64,000 nt of DNA, from NCBI RefSeq assembly GCF_900102695.1, contig NZ_FMVW01000002.1, positions 496,001 to 560,000 on the forward strand. The letters run 5' to 3'. Of this stretch, positions 39,069 through 48,410 are shown in pieces. The stretch comes from Afifella marina DSM 2698 (lineage in GTDB: Bacteria; Pseudomonadota; Alphaproteobacteria; Rhizobiales; Afifellaceae). Numbering within the stretch: the first letter of the stretch is position 1; each line of letters begins with the position of its first letter. Made by a program: the position numbers and the translations under genes. The notes beneath the pieces were generated by a model. That model did not search any database. It saw only the letters and a program-made list of their open reading frames with translations, and was not told the DNA's origin.

Positions 39069-39557
39069 TCAGCGTTTATCGAGTGTGATCGCCGCGCCTG
39101 CGCTCTCCGGCCAGGGGAGTTTCCGGTGGGCCTCGAAGGCGGCTTCGATGTTTGCCCGAATGTCCGGTGGAAAGACGGCCGCGCGCCGAGCGGTCATGTC
39201 GACATGCAGATGCAGATGCTCCGACGTGGCGGCCACAAAGCCCTCGGCCGCATCCCGGAGTTCCATGTAGCTGCGCACCCGCTTGTCGTCGGCGGAGAGG
39301 AGCTGCCAGGTCGCGGCGACTTTTGCGCCGGCTTTCAGTTCGCGCAGATAACGCACATGCATTTCGACCGCGAAGAAGGAGGCGTCATGCGCCTGCCGGT
39401 AATCGGGGCCGAGGCCGAGCGCTTCGAAGGCTTCGTCGATGCCGCGGTCGAAAAGCAGGACGTAATACGCGACGTTCATATGGCCGTTGTAATCGATCCA
39501 GGCATCCTCGACGGTCTGCGTCGTCACCTGGAACGGAGCCTCAATTGTCCTGGACAT
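39069..39557 (-). CDS. Hotdog-fold acyl-CoA thioesterase
   Basis: A 162-residue 4HBT-type hotdog protein. The N-terminal VEDAWIDYNGHMNVAYYVLLFDRGID has the catalytic-region pattern D-Y-N-G-H-M-N of 4-hydroxybenzoyl-CoA thioesterase relatives, and a central helix and beta-sheet follow (EMHVRYLRELKAGAKV). Substrate unknown; relatives act on medium- or branched-chain acyl-CoAs, including carnitine-derived ones. AAAGGTGG lies a few bases before the ATG. It is divergent from the FAD oxidase gene and convergent with the ClC gene. Confidence 0.85.
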   Translation of the reverse strand: MSRTIEAPFQVTTQTVEDAWIDYNGHMNVAYYVLLFDRGIDEAFEALGLGPDYRQAHDASFFAVEMHVRYLRELKAGAKVAATWQLLSADDKRVRSYMELRDAAEGFVAATSEHLHLHVDMTARRAAVFPPDIRANIEAAFEAHRKLPWPESAGAAITLDKR

Positions 39558-39616
39558 AAGCCACCTTTTTTCGCATTGCAGGGGATAGTCGCGCCGCCCG
39601 AGAGCCAGCGCGGCAA

Positions 39617-39637
39617 CTTGTTATGCTTTCAACAAGC
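39617..39637. repeat. Inverted repeat CTTGTT-N8-AACAAG between thioesterase and oxidase
   Basis: Six-base arms in the divergent gap, about 35 bases upstream of the oxidase start. Its form recalls GntR-type operators of lactate/glycolate genes, but no such regulator is adjacent. A candidate operator only. Confidence 0.3.
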
Positions 39638-39669
39638 TTGAGGATTTGCTCCGGCATCGGGAGCCGAAT

Positions 39670-41073
39670 ATGGCCATCGCAGACGCGCTTTCTCGCAACG
39701 AAGACGGTATTGCTACCGCGCTTGGTATTCTCGCACAGCGTTTTGGGGAGCGCTTTTCCACCTCCGCCGCGGTGCGTGAGCAGCACGGCCACACCACGAC
39801 CTGGATCACCAATCAGCCGCCCGACGGCGTGGTCTTCGTGCATTCCACGGAGGAAGTCGCCGAAGTGGTGCGTGTCTGCGCCGAGCATCATGTGCCGATC
39901 ATCCCGTTCGGGACGGGATCGTCTCTTGAAGGCCATCTCAACGCCCCGGCGGGCGGCGTCTCGATCGACCTGTCGGCGATGAACCGAATCCTCGCCGTGC
40001 ATCCCGAAGATCTCGATTGCGTCGTCGAGCCGGGCGTTACGCGCAAGAAGCTGAACGAGCATCTGCGCGACACCGGGCTTTTCTTTCCGATCGATCCGGG
40101 GGCGGATGCGAGCCTCGGCGGCATGGCCTCGACGCGTGCTTCAGGGACCAATGCGGTCCGCTACGGTACCATGAAGGACAATGTCCTCAACCTCACAGCC
40201 GTCATGCCGGATGGCGCAATCGTGCGCACGGCGCAGAGGGCCAAGAAAACCTCGGCCGGTTACGATCTGACCCGACTTCTGGTGGGAGCGGAAGGCACGC
40301 TCGGCGTCATCACCGAATTGACGTTGCGGCTGCAGGGAATTCCCGAGGCGATCTCGGCCGGCGTGTGCAGCTTTCCGGATGTCGAATCGGCCTGCAATAC
40401 CGTCATTGCGACCATCCAAAGCGGGATCCCGATGGCGCGGATCGAGCTCCTCGACACGCTGCAGATGCGTGCGTGCAATGCCTATTCGAAGCTCGATTAC
40501 CCCGAGGCGCCGACGCTCTTCCTGGAATTCCACGGCACTACGGCCGGCGTGAAGGAGCAGGCGGAACTCTTTGGCGAGATCGCCGAGGAATTCGGCGGCG
40601 GCAATTTCTCCTGGACGACGCATCAGGAGGATAGAGCCAAGCTCTGGCAGGCACGTCACGACGCCTATTGGGCGGCAATCTCGCTGCGTCCGGGGACGAA
40701 GGCCTTCGCAACGGATGCCTGCGTTCCGCTTTCCAGGCTGGCCGATTGTGTGCGCGGAACGATGGACGACATCGCCGAGCTTGGCCTCATCGCACCCATC
40801 GTCGGCCATGTCGGCGACGGCAATTTCCATGTGTCGGCTTTGATCGACATGAACGATCCCGCGGAACTCGAAAAGGCGCAGCAGCTTTCGGCGCGCATCA
40901 GTGCCCGAGCGATCGGGATGGATGGAACATGCACCGGTGAACACGGGATCGGTCAGGGCAAACGCGCCTATCTGGAGCAGGAGCTCGGTCCCGCTCTCGA
41001 TGTCATGCGTGCGGTCAAGCGCGCGATCGATCCGCAGAACATCATGAATCCGGGTAAGATCATCCGTCTCTAG
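39670..41073 (+). CDS. FAD-linked oxidase, D-lactate/glycolate dehydrogenase type
   Basis: A 467-residue VAO-family flavoprotein that oxidises a D-2-hydroxy acid, probably D-lactate. The PCMH FAD-binding domain spans about residues 40-215 with PIIPFGTGSSLEGHL, DPGADASLGGMASTRASGTNAVRYGT and LLVGAEGTLGVITELTL. The C-terminal cap domain ends with the conserved CTGEHGIGQGKRAYLEQE and IDPQNIMNPGKI. I use the ATG at 39670 because GGGAG is eight bases upstream; a frame from 39646 has no such signal. Glycolate oxidase GlcD is an alternative, but no GlcE or GlcF partner is present. Confidence 0.88.
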   Translation: MAIADALSRNEDGIATALGILAQRFGERFSTSAAVREQHGHTTTWITNQPPDGVVFVHSTEEVAEVVRVCAEHHVPIIPFGTGSSLEGHLNAPAGGVSIDLSAMNRILAVHPEDLDCVVEPGVTRKKLNEHLRDTGLFFPIDPGADASLGGMASTRASGTNAVRYGTMKDNVLNLTAVMPDGAIVRTAQRAKKTSAGYDLTRLLVGAEGTLGVITELTLRLQGIPEAISAGVCSFPDVESACNTVIATIQSGIPMARIELLDTLQMRACNAYSKLDYPEAPTLFLEFHGTTAGVKEQAELFGEIAEEFGGGNFSWTTHQEDRAKLWQARHDAYWAAISLRPGTKAFATDACVPLSRLADCVRGTMDDIAELGLIAPIVGHVGDGNFHVSALIDMNDPAELEKAQQLSARISARAIGMDGTCTGEHGIGQGKRAYLEQELGPALDVMRAVKRAIDPQNIMNPGKIIRL

Positions 41074-41119
41074 ATCGGATTGAGACCGTCGCGGAGACGG
41101 GCGGAGAGGGAGAGTTGTT

Positions 41120-44100
41120 CTGGGAAGGCTTTACGTCGCGATAGGCCTCGCCATCATTGCGGTGCTTTTCACCGCACTGATCGGGCCGTATCTCGTTGAT
41201 TGGAGCGCCTACCGGCAGGAGTTCGAGGAAAAAGCCTCGGCGAGCCTGGGCGTGCCGGTCAAGGTGCGCGGCGACGCCGACCTTTCGATCCTGCCCACCC
41301 CGAGCTTGCGGCTCGCGGATGTGCGCATCGGACCTTCGGACGCTCCGATCCTGATGCTGGGGCGCCTGCGCGCCAAGGTGGAGCTCACGGGTCTCCTCAA
41401 GGGCGAGATCAACATCATTTCGGTTCAGCTCGATCGGCCGCGATTGATGCTGGACGTTGCCGATCTCGCGCAACCGGGGCGGCGGCTGCGGATCGGCCGC
41501 TTCGGGCCCGAGCAGATCTCTCTCGACGAGATGGACATCCGCAACGGGGAGATCGACCTCAAAGACAGCCGGCGCGGCGCGTCGTGGCGGATCGGCGATA
41601 TCAATGCGCTCATGCAGGCGCGCTCGCTGGAAGGGCCCGGACATCTGCAGGGGGGCTTCCGGCTCGGTGGCGACGTCTACAGCATCGATGTCGGGGTCGG
41701 GCGGCTGGCCGACGGCCGCATGCCTTTGAAGGCGAGCCTGACGCCAGCAGCGAAGCCTCTGGTGCTGTCGGTCGCCGGTGATCTCGTCACGGATGGCGAA
41801 GATGGGCTCGGCTTGAAGGGCACCTTCGATCTTTCCGGTTTGACGCCGGACACGGAAGCCGTGCCCGCGCAACCTCAGTCGCTGCTCGCGCTTTTGCGGA
41901 CGAAGGGCGAATTCGAGCTGACCAGCGAAAAGCTCGCCTCGGAAGACTTCACCTTCGCGTACGGGCCGGAAGCGAATGCGGTTCAGGCGGCCGGTCATGG
42001 CGAACTCGCATTCGTGCCGGAACCGCGCTTCGCCATCGCGCTCGATGCGCGGCAGATCGATCTCGATCGCGCGCTCGGGGGCGGCGCAGGCAAACCGGTC
42101 GCCATCGAGAAAGCTGCCGAAAGGCTCGTCGCGGGGCTTACGGAGCTGCCGAGGCCGGCAGTTCCTGGGACCTTGACCCTCGACGCCCAAGGCGTCGTCG
42201 TCGGCGGCAGCGTCATTCAGGCGGTCGGGACCGATGTGAAGCCCACAGAGAATGGCTGGAGGGTGGATGTCCTTTCGGCGATGCTGCCGGGGGCGACACG
42301 CATCGATGTGAGCGGCGACATCGACACGGCCACGCCAACTTTCCACGGCCATGGCCGGATCGCTTCGGAGCGTCCGGCGGCCTTTGCCGCCTGGTGGCGC
42401 GGCGATGCTGGAGACGCGCTGCGCCTCGATCGTTTCAAGGTGGAAGCCGATCTCGATCTGTCGCAGCGCCGGCAGACGGCACAGAATCTGGTTGCGGAGA
42501 TCAATGACGGGACGATCGACGGCGCAATTTCCATGCGCCGTTTTGCGCGCACCGGTGAAACTTTCGCGGACGTGACATTGAGCGCCGAGAATGTGGCGCT
42601 CGAAGAGGCGCAGATCGTCACCGGCCTTCTCGCCGGTGACGATCTGCGCAACGGCAATTTTGCCCGTGTGGCGATGTCGCTTGCAGCGCAGAACCTCTCT
42701 GTCGGCGGGGCGGAGGCGGCCTCCGTCAACCTCGAAGGGGTCTTGACCGGCGACAGTCTGGACATTGCCACCCTGTCGATCGCCGACCTCGCCGGGGCCG
42801 ATATCAATGTGTCGGGGCGGATCGAGAACTTCTTCGCGGCGCCGCGGGGCCGGCTTTCGGCCGATATCGTGGCTGAGAACCTTTCAGGCGCGGCGGCTTT
42901 TCTCCGGGGGCTCCTGCCGCAGAGCCAGCTTGCGGAGCGTCTGGTCGCGCGCGCGGATGCGCTGTCGCCCGTCGACGCCAGCCTGGTTGCGACCGCCGAG
43001 ACGGATGGCGCGCAGACGTTGGAGCTGTCCGGCAATTTTGCCGGAACGCGCTTGACGCTCACTGCCGATGGGCGCGGCGGCTTCAACGATCCGGAAGAGC
43101 TTTCCGGGCAGGCCGATCTCCTCGTGCAATCGCAGGATTCGGCATCTCTGCTTGCGCAACTCGGCTTCGACGTCGTGCCGTTGCCTGGAAGCGGACCGGC
43201 TCGGGTGAGCCTGAAAATGAACGGAGCGGCCGGCGAGGGTGCCGATCTCGAGGCGAGGGGACGTGTCGCCGGCATCGATTTTGGCTTCGACGGGCGCGGC
43301 GAGTTCGATGGCGATACGCCCTCTCTTGCCGGTCCGCTGACGCTCTCGGCCGACGATGTCGATCCCGCCCTCCTTCTTGCCGGTGTGGCCCTGCCGGGGA
43401 TCGGCGAAGGTCACGCTCTGGCGGCGCGAGGACCGCTCAAGTTGGCGGCCGGCACGGCCGAGCTCGATCTTGAGAGAGCGTCTTTCGACGACCAGAATGT
43501 CGGTGGGACGCTGACCGCCCATGCGGGCGGGGGTCTCGCGATCGGGGGCGATCTTCGCCTGCAGACCGTCTCTTTGCCCTTTCTCCTGGCCGCGCCATTC
43601 GGGGTCACGCCGACTTATGTTCAGGGCGCTTGGCCGACCCAGGCTTTCGCCCCGGCTCTTCCCGGCGGGATTTCGCTCGACCTTGCCGTCAAGGCGCAAG
43701 AGGCCGCGACAGGGCTCGCAATGCCGCTGCGCAATCCGGCCTTCACGCTGCGCTACGACGGGGGGCGTCTGCGTCTCGATCATCTCAGCGGCGGTTTTGC
43801 CGGCGGCGCGCTCAGCGGGGTTCTATCTGCGGGCGGCGGCGAGGGCGTACAGCCCCTGACATTGCAGCTTTCCCTCAAGGATGCCGTGTTGGCGGAGCTC
43901 GTCTGGCGCGAAGACGGCCGTCCGGTTGCCGCGGGGCGGCTTTCCTCGTCGCTCGAGCTGATGGGGCACGGCCGGTCTTTCTCGGGCATGGTCTCTGCGC
44001 TCAACGGGAGCGGCTCGTTCACATTGCGTGACGGCCTCCTGCGGTATCTGAATCCGCAGGCTTTCGGCTCCGTCATTCGCGCCGCCGATGCCGGACTGAA

Positions 44101-44977
44101 GCTTGAAAGCGAGCCGGTTGCGGCCGCGTTTTCCGGCCATCTCGATGCGGGGACGCTTTCCTTCGATGAGGCGACGGGCTCGTTCTCGGTCACCTCCGGG
44201 ACGGTCCGGTTGTCGACGCTGCAGGTGGCGGGGAGCGAAAGCGCGACCGTCCTCGGCAACGCTTCGATCTACCTCAACCGCATGGAGCTCTCCTCCGACT
44301 GGTCTTTGAAGGTCGATCCCGGCCAGGATGCGGTGACGGGTGCGCAGCCCGAAGTCGGTATCGTCTTTTCCGGGCCTCTTGCCGATCCCGGCCGGCATAT
44401 CGACATCACGCCCTTCCTCGGCTTCCTGACGGTGCGCGCCTTCGAACAGGAGGTGGAACGGGTCGAGAAGCTTCAGGCCGAAATTCTGGAAGGCGAGCGG
44501 CTGCGTCGCGAACTGAAGCGTCAGCGCGAGGCGGAACAGCGCCAGGAGCGTGAGAAGGCAGCCCAGGCCGCTGCAGAGAAAGCTGCCGCCGAGAAAGCTG
44601 CTGCGGAGAAAGCGGCGGCGGAGGAGGCAGCCCGGCAGGCCGAAGAGGCGACGGAGGACGCGGCTCCCAACGCGCAGGACGATGCGCAGGACGCGGGCAA
44701 TGAACAGGATGCGGGTCGGCCAGGCGCTGCATCAGGGCGCGACGCTCCATTAGGGCCCGACGCTCCATTAGGGAATGGACCGCAAGACCGGCCGGAAAAG
44801 CCCGAAGCGCGGGGTTCGACACCGCAGCCGCAGGGGTCGGAGAAGGATCAGGAGACGTTCGGGCGTCGGCTCGGCCGCATCCTCGACGAGCCGGTTCCGC
44901 AGGCCCCGACGGTGATCACACCGGGGCGTGGCAGCAGCGGCACGCCGCTCAACCTTCTGCCGTCATTGTCGGAATAA
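41120..44977 (+). CDS. Large AsmA-family protein with coiled-coil tail, probable CTG start
   Basis: AsmA-like proteins are inner-membrane-anchored periplasmic proteins implicated in lipid traffic to the outer membrane. This one has about 1285 residues. An N-terminal anchor (GRLYVAIGLAIIAVLFTALIG) leads into the AsmA N-domain (VRGDADLSILPTPSLRLADVRIG), long beta-rich repeats, and the C-terminal AsmA_2 region (about 900-1110). After that come an EKAAA-type coiled coil (from about 1153) and a disordered tail with tandem DAPLGP units. The only canonical start, GTG 41162, would cut the membrane helix in half; CTG 41120 lies five bases after GAGAGGGAGAG and keeps it intact. The start is therefore inferred. 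Confidence 0.85.
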   Translation: MGRLYVAIGLAIIAVLFTALIGPYLVDWSAYRQEFEEKASASLGVPVKVRGDADLSILPTPSLRLADVRIGPSDAPILMLGRLRAKVELTGLLKGEINIISVQLDRPRLMLDVADLAQPGRRLRIGRFGPEQISLDEMDIRNGEIDLKDSRRGASWRIGDINALMQARSLEGPGHLQGGFRLGGDVYSIDVGVGRLADGRMPLKASLTPAAKPLVLSVAGDLVTDGEDGLGLKGTFDLSGLTPDTEAVPAQPQSLLALLRTKGEFELTSEKLASEDFTFAYGPEANAVQAAGHGELAFVPEPRFAIALDARQIDLDRALGGGAGKPVAIEKAAERLVAGLTELPRPAVPGTLTLDAQGVVVGGSVIQAVGTDVKPTENGWRVDVLSAMLPGATRIDVSGDIDTATPTFHGHGRIASERPAAFAAWWRGDAGDALRLDRFKVEADLDLSQRRQTAQNLVAEINDGTIDGAISMRRFARTGETFADVTLSAENVALEEAQIVTGLLAGDDLRNGNFARVAMSLAAQNLSVGGAEAASVNLEGVLTGDSLDIATLSIADLAGADINVSGRIENFFAAPRGRLSADIVAENLSGAAAFLRGLLPQSQLAERLVARADALSPVDASLVATAETDGAQTLELSGNFAGTRLTLTADGRGGFNDPEELSGQADLLVQSQDSASLLAQLGFDVVPLPGSGPARVSLKMNGAAGEGADLEARGRVAGIDFGFDGRGEFDGDTPSLAGPLTLSADDVDPALLLAGVALPGIGEGHALAARGPLKLAAGTAELDLERASFDDQNVGGTLTAHAGGGLAIGGDLRLQTVSLPFLLAAPFGVTPTYVQGAWPTQAFAPALPGGISLDLAVKAQEAATGLAMPLRNPAFTLRYDGGRLRLDHLSGGFAGGALSGVLSAGGGEGVQPLTLQLSLKDAVLAELVWREDGRPVAAGRLSSSLELMGHGRSFSGMVSALNGSGSFTLRDGLLRYLNPQAFGSVIRAADAGLKLESEPVAAAFSGHLDAGTLSFDEATGSFSVTSGTVRLSTLQVAGSESATVLGNASIYLNRMELSSDWSLKVDPGQDAVTGAQPEVGIVFSGPLADPGRHIDITPFLGFLTVRAFEQEVERVEKLQAEILEGERLRRELKRQREAEQRQEREKAAQAAAEKAAAEKAAAEKAAAEEAARQAEEATEDAAPNAQDDAQDAGNEQDAGRPGAASGRDAPLGPDAPLGNGPQDRPEKPEARGSTPQPQGSEKDQETFGRRLGRILDEPVPQAPTVITPGRGSSGTPLNLLPSLSE
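44740..44775 (+). repeat. 18-bp tandem repeat in the AsmA gene tail
   Basis: Two copies of CGACGCTCCATTAGGG(CC/AA) in direct tandem encode DAPLGP-DAPLGN. Upstream, at about 44576-44620, a 15-bp EKAAA repeat is present in three degenerate copies. Both sit in the non-conserved tail and could vary in copy number between strains. Confidence 0.75.
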
Positions 44978-44980
44978 GCC

Positions 44981-45199
44981 TCAGCCGCCTTCGGCCAGGC
45001 GGCGGCGAAGACATTCGAGAATGGCAATACGCAGGGCAGAGGAAAGGTTGTCCGTCTCTCGCCCCGCATCGATCTCCTCGATCAAGGCGGCAAGCGGCAT
45101 GTCGCGTGCTGCGGCCATCGCCTTGAGCTCGGCCCAGAAAGGATCCTCCAGACTGACGCTGGTGCGATGTCCGGCGATGACGACGGAGCGCTTTTTCAC
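44981..45199 (-). CDS. Ribbon-helix-helix domain small protein
   Basis: A 72-residue RHH-type protein with the short beta strand and two helices visible as HRTSVSLEDPFWAELKAMAA followed by LAALIEEIDAG and LSSALRIAILECLRRR. This family is found next to fumC and DUF4169 genes in Hyphomicrobiales; DNA targets are not established. The start codon is GTG (MKKRSVVIAG). The stop lies three bases from the convergent AsmA stop. A role as a small DNA-binding regulator is a family inference. Confidence 0.8.
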   Translation of the reverse strand: MKKRSVVIAGHRTSVSLEDPFWAELKAMAAARDMPLAALIEEIDAGRETDNLSSALRIAILECLRRRLAEGG

Positions 45200-45230
45200 G
45201 TTTTTGCGAAGCTTGCGGTGTTCTGCTTGC

Positions 45231-46025
45231 TCAGTTGCCGGAGCCCGGGAGCGGCAGAAGCGCCTCAGGTGGGGGCGGCGGGGAGATGCGGATCGTCGGG
45301 TCCGGCTCCACCGAACTGTCCGGCTGCAGAGGTGCCGGGTCTTCCGAGGATGGCGGCACGGGCGTGGATGCCGGCTTGGTGCAGGCAGAGCGCATCGTGC
45401 GCAGCGCGGCCGCGGACCCCTTCAAGGTGAGATCGAGGCGCTGTTGACCGACCGCGACGTTGAGGCTGTCGCCGACGGACAGGGCGTAGAGCAGAGGATC
45501 ACTCTCTTTGATCGTCACTTCCGGGACGAAGCCGCCATAGAGCTCGCTCTGGTGCAGGCGCCCATCCCGGCGGAAGATATCCCGGTCGACCTCGAACGCG
45601 ACTTCGACGAGATCGCCTTCCAGCGCGCTCTCGATGGCAATGGTCGGGCGAACGGTGATGTCGCCGCCTGCAAGCGTGCAGCTGATGTCGAGCGGCACGT
45701 CATCGCACTGATCGCAACCGGCGATGAAGGCGGCCGCCCCACTGTCGGTGAGCGACGAGCGCCAGGAATAGGAATCGCTGCTCGGTTCTGTGGAACCTGC
45801 AGCCGCCGGCGCCTGTGTGCCGCTCTGTCCCTGGGGTTCGGCCTGAGGCTGCGCTTGCGGCTGTGGCTGCGTTTGCGGCTGTGTCTGCTGGCTGGGTGAA
45901 TTCTCTGTCTGAGGCGGCACCTGCATGGGGATTTGCCGGATGGTACCCGGCGCCTGGTCCTGCGCGAGCGCCATCGTCGGCGTGGCGAGAAGCGACAAAG
46001 CGAGAAGGCGAGACATCATCTGCAT
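45231..46025 (-). CDS. Secreted Gln/Pro-rich hypothetical protein
   Basis: A 264-residue exported protein that I cannot assign firmly. A signal peptide MQMMSRLLALSLLATPTMALA is followed by a Gln/Pro repeat region at about residues 35-70 (QTQPQTQPQPQAQPQAEPQ). A globular part of about 150 residues contains GCDQCDDVPLDISC and ends ALRTMRSACTK, giving four or more cysteines that may form disulfides. A proline-rich tail ends PPPPPEALLPLPGSGN. The cysteine and C-terminal pattern loosely recalls invasion-associated locus B (IalB) proteins. GAGG lies five bases before the chosen ATG. It sits inside the fumC-DUF4169-RHH array. Confidence 0.65.
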   Translation of the reverse strand: MQMMSRLLALSLLATPTMALAQDQAPGTIRQIPMQVPPQTENSPSQQTQPQTQPQPQAQPQAEPQGQSGTQAPAAAGSTEPSSDSYSWRSSLTDSGAAAFIAGCDQCDDVPLDISCTLAGGDITVRPTIAIESALEGDLVEVAFEVDRDIFRRDGRLHQSELYGGFVPEVTIKESDPLLYALSVGDSLNVAVGQQRLDLTLKGSAAALRTMRSACTKPASTPVPPSSEDPAPLQPDSSVEPDPTIRISPPPPPEALLPLPGSGN

Positions 46026-46032
46026 GGCAACC

Positions 46033-46233
46033 TCATGGTTTTTCCTCGCCCTCAGGCGGTTCGCCGCGGAAATGGCCATCGAGACGATGCGCCTCCCGGG
46101 TGAGCACGTCACGCTCTCTCTGCCGCTCGGCCGCGCTCAGTCCGTGCCGCCGGCGGTTTTCCGCAGCGTCTTTTTCCTTGGCCTGACGCGCCGCCCGTTT
46201 GCGGGCGGTGCGCAGATTGACGATCTCGGCCAT
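46033..46233 (-). CDS. DUF4169 family small protein
   Basis: A 66-residue, highly charged protein beginning MAEIVNLRTARKRAARQAKE, the diagnostic start of DUF4169, with a helical basic N-terminus and the HGLSAAERQRERD segment. The family is found almost only in alphaproteobacteria, typically directly after fumC as here (10 bases from the fumC stop). Function unknown. Confidence 0.85.
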   Translation of the reverse strand: MAEIVNLRTARKRAARQAKEKDAAENRRRHGLSAAERQRERDVLTREAHRLDGHFRGEPPEGEEKP

Positions 46234-46243
46234 AGGCTCCTGC

Positions 46244-47638
46244 TCAGCGCGGTCCGATCATGTTTTCCGGGCGGACGATCTGGTCGAATTCTTCCGGCGT
46301 GACGAAGCCGAGGCCGACGGCCTCTTCCTTCAAGGTCGTGCCGTTCTTGTGCGCGGTCTTCGCGACCTTGGTGGCGTTGTCGTAGCCGATCTTCGGCGCG
46401 AGCGCTGTCACCAGCATCAAGGAGCGCTGCATCAATTCCGAAATGCGCTCTTCATTGGCCTCGATGCCCACCACGCATTTGTCGGCGAAGGACCGGCAGG
46501 CGCCCGCGAGGAGATCGATCGACTGCAGCATGTTGTAGGCGAGGACCGGCTTGTAGACGTTGAGCTCGAAATGTCCCTGGCTGCCGGCAATACCGATCGT
46601 GGTGTTGTTGCCCATCACCTGAGCGCAGACCATGGTCATCGCTTCGCACTGGGTCGGATTGACCTTGCCCGGCATGATCGAGGAGCCCGGCTCGTTTTCC
46701 GGCAGAATCAATTCGCCGAGACCGGAGCGTGGGCCTGAACCCAGAAAGCGAATGTCGTTGGCGATCTTGAAGAGCGACACGGCGAGCGTGTTGATGGCGC
46801 CATGGGCCGAGACATAGGCGTCGTGGGTTGCGAGTGCCTCGAATTTGTTGGGCGCCGTGCGGAACGGCAGGCCGGTCGATTCGGCGACCGCGGCTGCAAA
46901 TTTCTCAGCGAATTCCGGCTTGGTGTTGAGCCCGGTGCCAACCGCCGTCCCGCCCTGGGCGAGTTCGAAGAGATAGTCGACGCCTTCGCGCACGCGGCGC
47001 AGACCGTAATCGAGCTGGGCGACGTAGCCGGAGAATTCCTGGCCGAGCGTGACGGGCGTCGCGTCCTGCGTATGCGTGCGGCCGATCTTGATGATGTCGG
47101 CGAAGGCGCGCTTGCGGTCGCGCAGCGCCTCACGCAGATGTTCGACCGCGGGAATGAGGTGGTGCACGATCTCTTCGGCCGCGGCGATATGCATCGCCGT
47201 CGGGAAGGTGTCGTTGGAGGACTGGCTGCGGTTGACGTGGTCGTTCGGGTGGACCGGATCTTTCGAGCCGAGCGTCCCGCCGAGCATCTCGATCGCGCGA
47301 TTGGCGATGACCTCGTTGGCGTTCATGTTGCTCTGGGTGCCCGAGCCCGTCTGCCAGACGACGAGCGGGAAATTGTCGTCGAACTTGCCGGAGGCGACCT
47401 CCTGGCCGGCCGCGGAAATCGCGTCGGCGAGGCGGGGCTCGAGGTTACCGAGGTCCTTGTTGACCTGCGCGGCCGCGCTTTTGATAAGGCCAAGGGCGCG
47501 GATGAGCGGCTTTGGCATCCGCTCATGGCCGATTTCGAAATTCTTGAGCGAGCGCGCGGTCTGTGCGCCCCAATATTTGTCGGAAGGAACTTCCAAGGGG
47601 CCGAAGGAATCGGTCTCGGTACGCGTGCTCTCTGTCAT
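46244..47638 (-). CDS. fumC: Class II fumarate hydratase
   Basis: FumC interconverts fumarate and malate in the TCA cycle, as a cytoplasmic homotetramer without an iron-sulfur cluster. The 464-residue protein matches the family length. It shows [14 protein letters not shown] at the N-terminus, [33 protein letters not shown] with the active-site region, and the signature [16 protein letters not shown] with the catalytic serine. I start at [13 protein letters not shown]; a frame to 47719 adds 27 atypical residues. It is first in a leftward run with DUF4169. Confidence 0.96.
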   Translation of the reverse strand: MTESTRTETDSFGPLEVPSDKYWGAQTARSLKNFEIGHERMPKPLIRALGLIKSAAAQVNKDLGNLEPRLADAISAAGQEVASGKFDDNFPLVVWQTGSGTQSNMNANEVIANRAIEMLGGTLGSKDPVHPNDHVNRSQSSNDTFPTAMHIAAAEEIVHHLIPAVEHLREALRDRKRAFADIIKIGRTHTQDATPVTLGQEFSGYVAQLDYGLRRVREGVDYLFELAQGGTAVGTGLNTKPEFAEKFAAAVAESTGLPFRTAPNKFEALATHDAYVSAHGAINTLAVSLFKIANDIRFLGSGPRSGLGELILPENEPGSSIMPGKVNPTQCEAMTMVCAQVMGNNTTIGIAGSQGHFELNVYKPVLAYNMLQSIDLLAGACRSFADKCVVGIEANEERISELMQRSLMLVTALAPKIGYDNATKVAKTAHKNGTTLKEEAVGLGFVTPEEFDQIVRPENMIGPR

Positions 47639-47749
47639 GGTCGTGTCCGCCAGTTTTTCGGCCTTTTCCCATTGGCGGGCGCCGCAGGCAAGAGCCGGCT
47701 GCGGGAAAGAGGCTTTCAACCGACGAGGAGCAGAAGAAGACGCGGACGC

Positions 47750-48328
47750 TCAGACGTTTTTCTTGCGGAATGCGTCGAGAGAGACGACTTCGGCGCCTTC
47801 TTTGCCGTCCTCGCCTTCGGCCGGCGCCTCCGCAGTTTCCGCATTTCCTTCCTTGCGTTCCAGGACTGCGGGCGGAAGAGGGCTCGGTGCGAGGCCCGGC
47901 TGTTCCTCTTCGCCGGGAAGAAGCCCCGGCATCGCCTCGACTTCCGCGGTGGAGAGATTTTCGCCCTCCGTCTCCGGCACATCGAACTTCAGACCGAAGC
48001 TCGCATGCGGATCGACGAAAGCCTTGATCGCGCGGAAGGGGACGAGAAGACGTTCCGGCACGCCGTTGAAGGAGAGGCCGACTTCGAAGGTCGTCTCCGT
48101 GACGTTGAGGTCCCAGAACTGATGCTGGAGGACGATGGTCATCTCTTCGGGATATTGCGCCCGCAGGCGCGAGGAGATGCGCACGCCGGGATGACGGGTC
48201 TCGAAGGTGACGAAGAAATGGTGCTCGCCGGGCAAACCGGTCTGCGCCACCTCGCCGATCACCTTGCGGATGACCTGCCTCAGCGCGTCCTGAGTGAGAA
48301 TGTCGTAACGAATGAGGTCGCTTGCCAT
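47750..48328 (-). CDS. sspB: SspB family ClpXP adaptor (alpha type)
   Basis: SspB binds the ssrA degradation tag and tethers tagged proteins to ClpX. The 192-residue protein has the alphaproteobacterial SspB start LIRYDILTQDALRQVI, the core GLPGEHHFFVTFETRHPGV and FWDLNVTETTFEVGLSFNGVPERL. An acidic, disordered linker follows, ending in a short C-terminal peptide (KEGAEVVSLDAFRKK) of the kind that docks on ClpX. The ssrA gene for the tag lies immediately upstream on the same strand. No strong Shine-Dalgarno sequence was seen before the ATG. Confidence 0.93.
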   Translation of the reverse strand: MASDLIRYDILTQDALRQVIRKVIGEVAQTGLPGEHHFFVTFETRHPGVRISSRLRAQYPEEMTIVLQHQFWDLNVTETTFEVGLSFNGVPERLLVPFRAIKAFVDPHASFGLKFDVPETEGENLSTAEVEAMPGLLPGEEEQPGLAPSPLPPAVLERKEGNAETAEAPAEGEDGKEGAEVVSLDAFRKKNV

Positions 48329-48410
48329 TGAGCAAAACTAGGTTGGCCGTGCGCAACGGGCAATATGCGCCAGGACGTTTCGGCCCGTCTGACACCGATT
48401 TGCAACGGCA

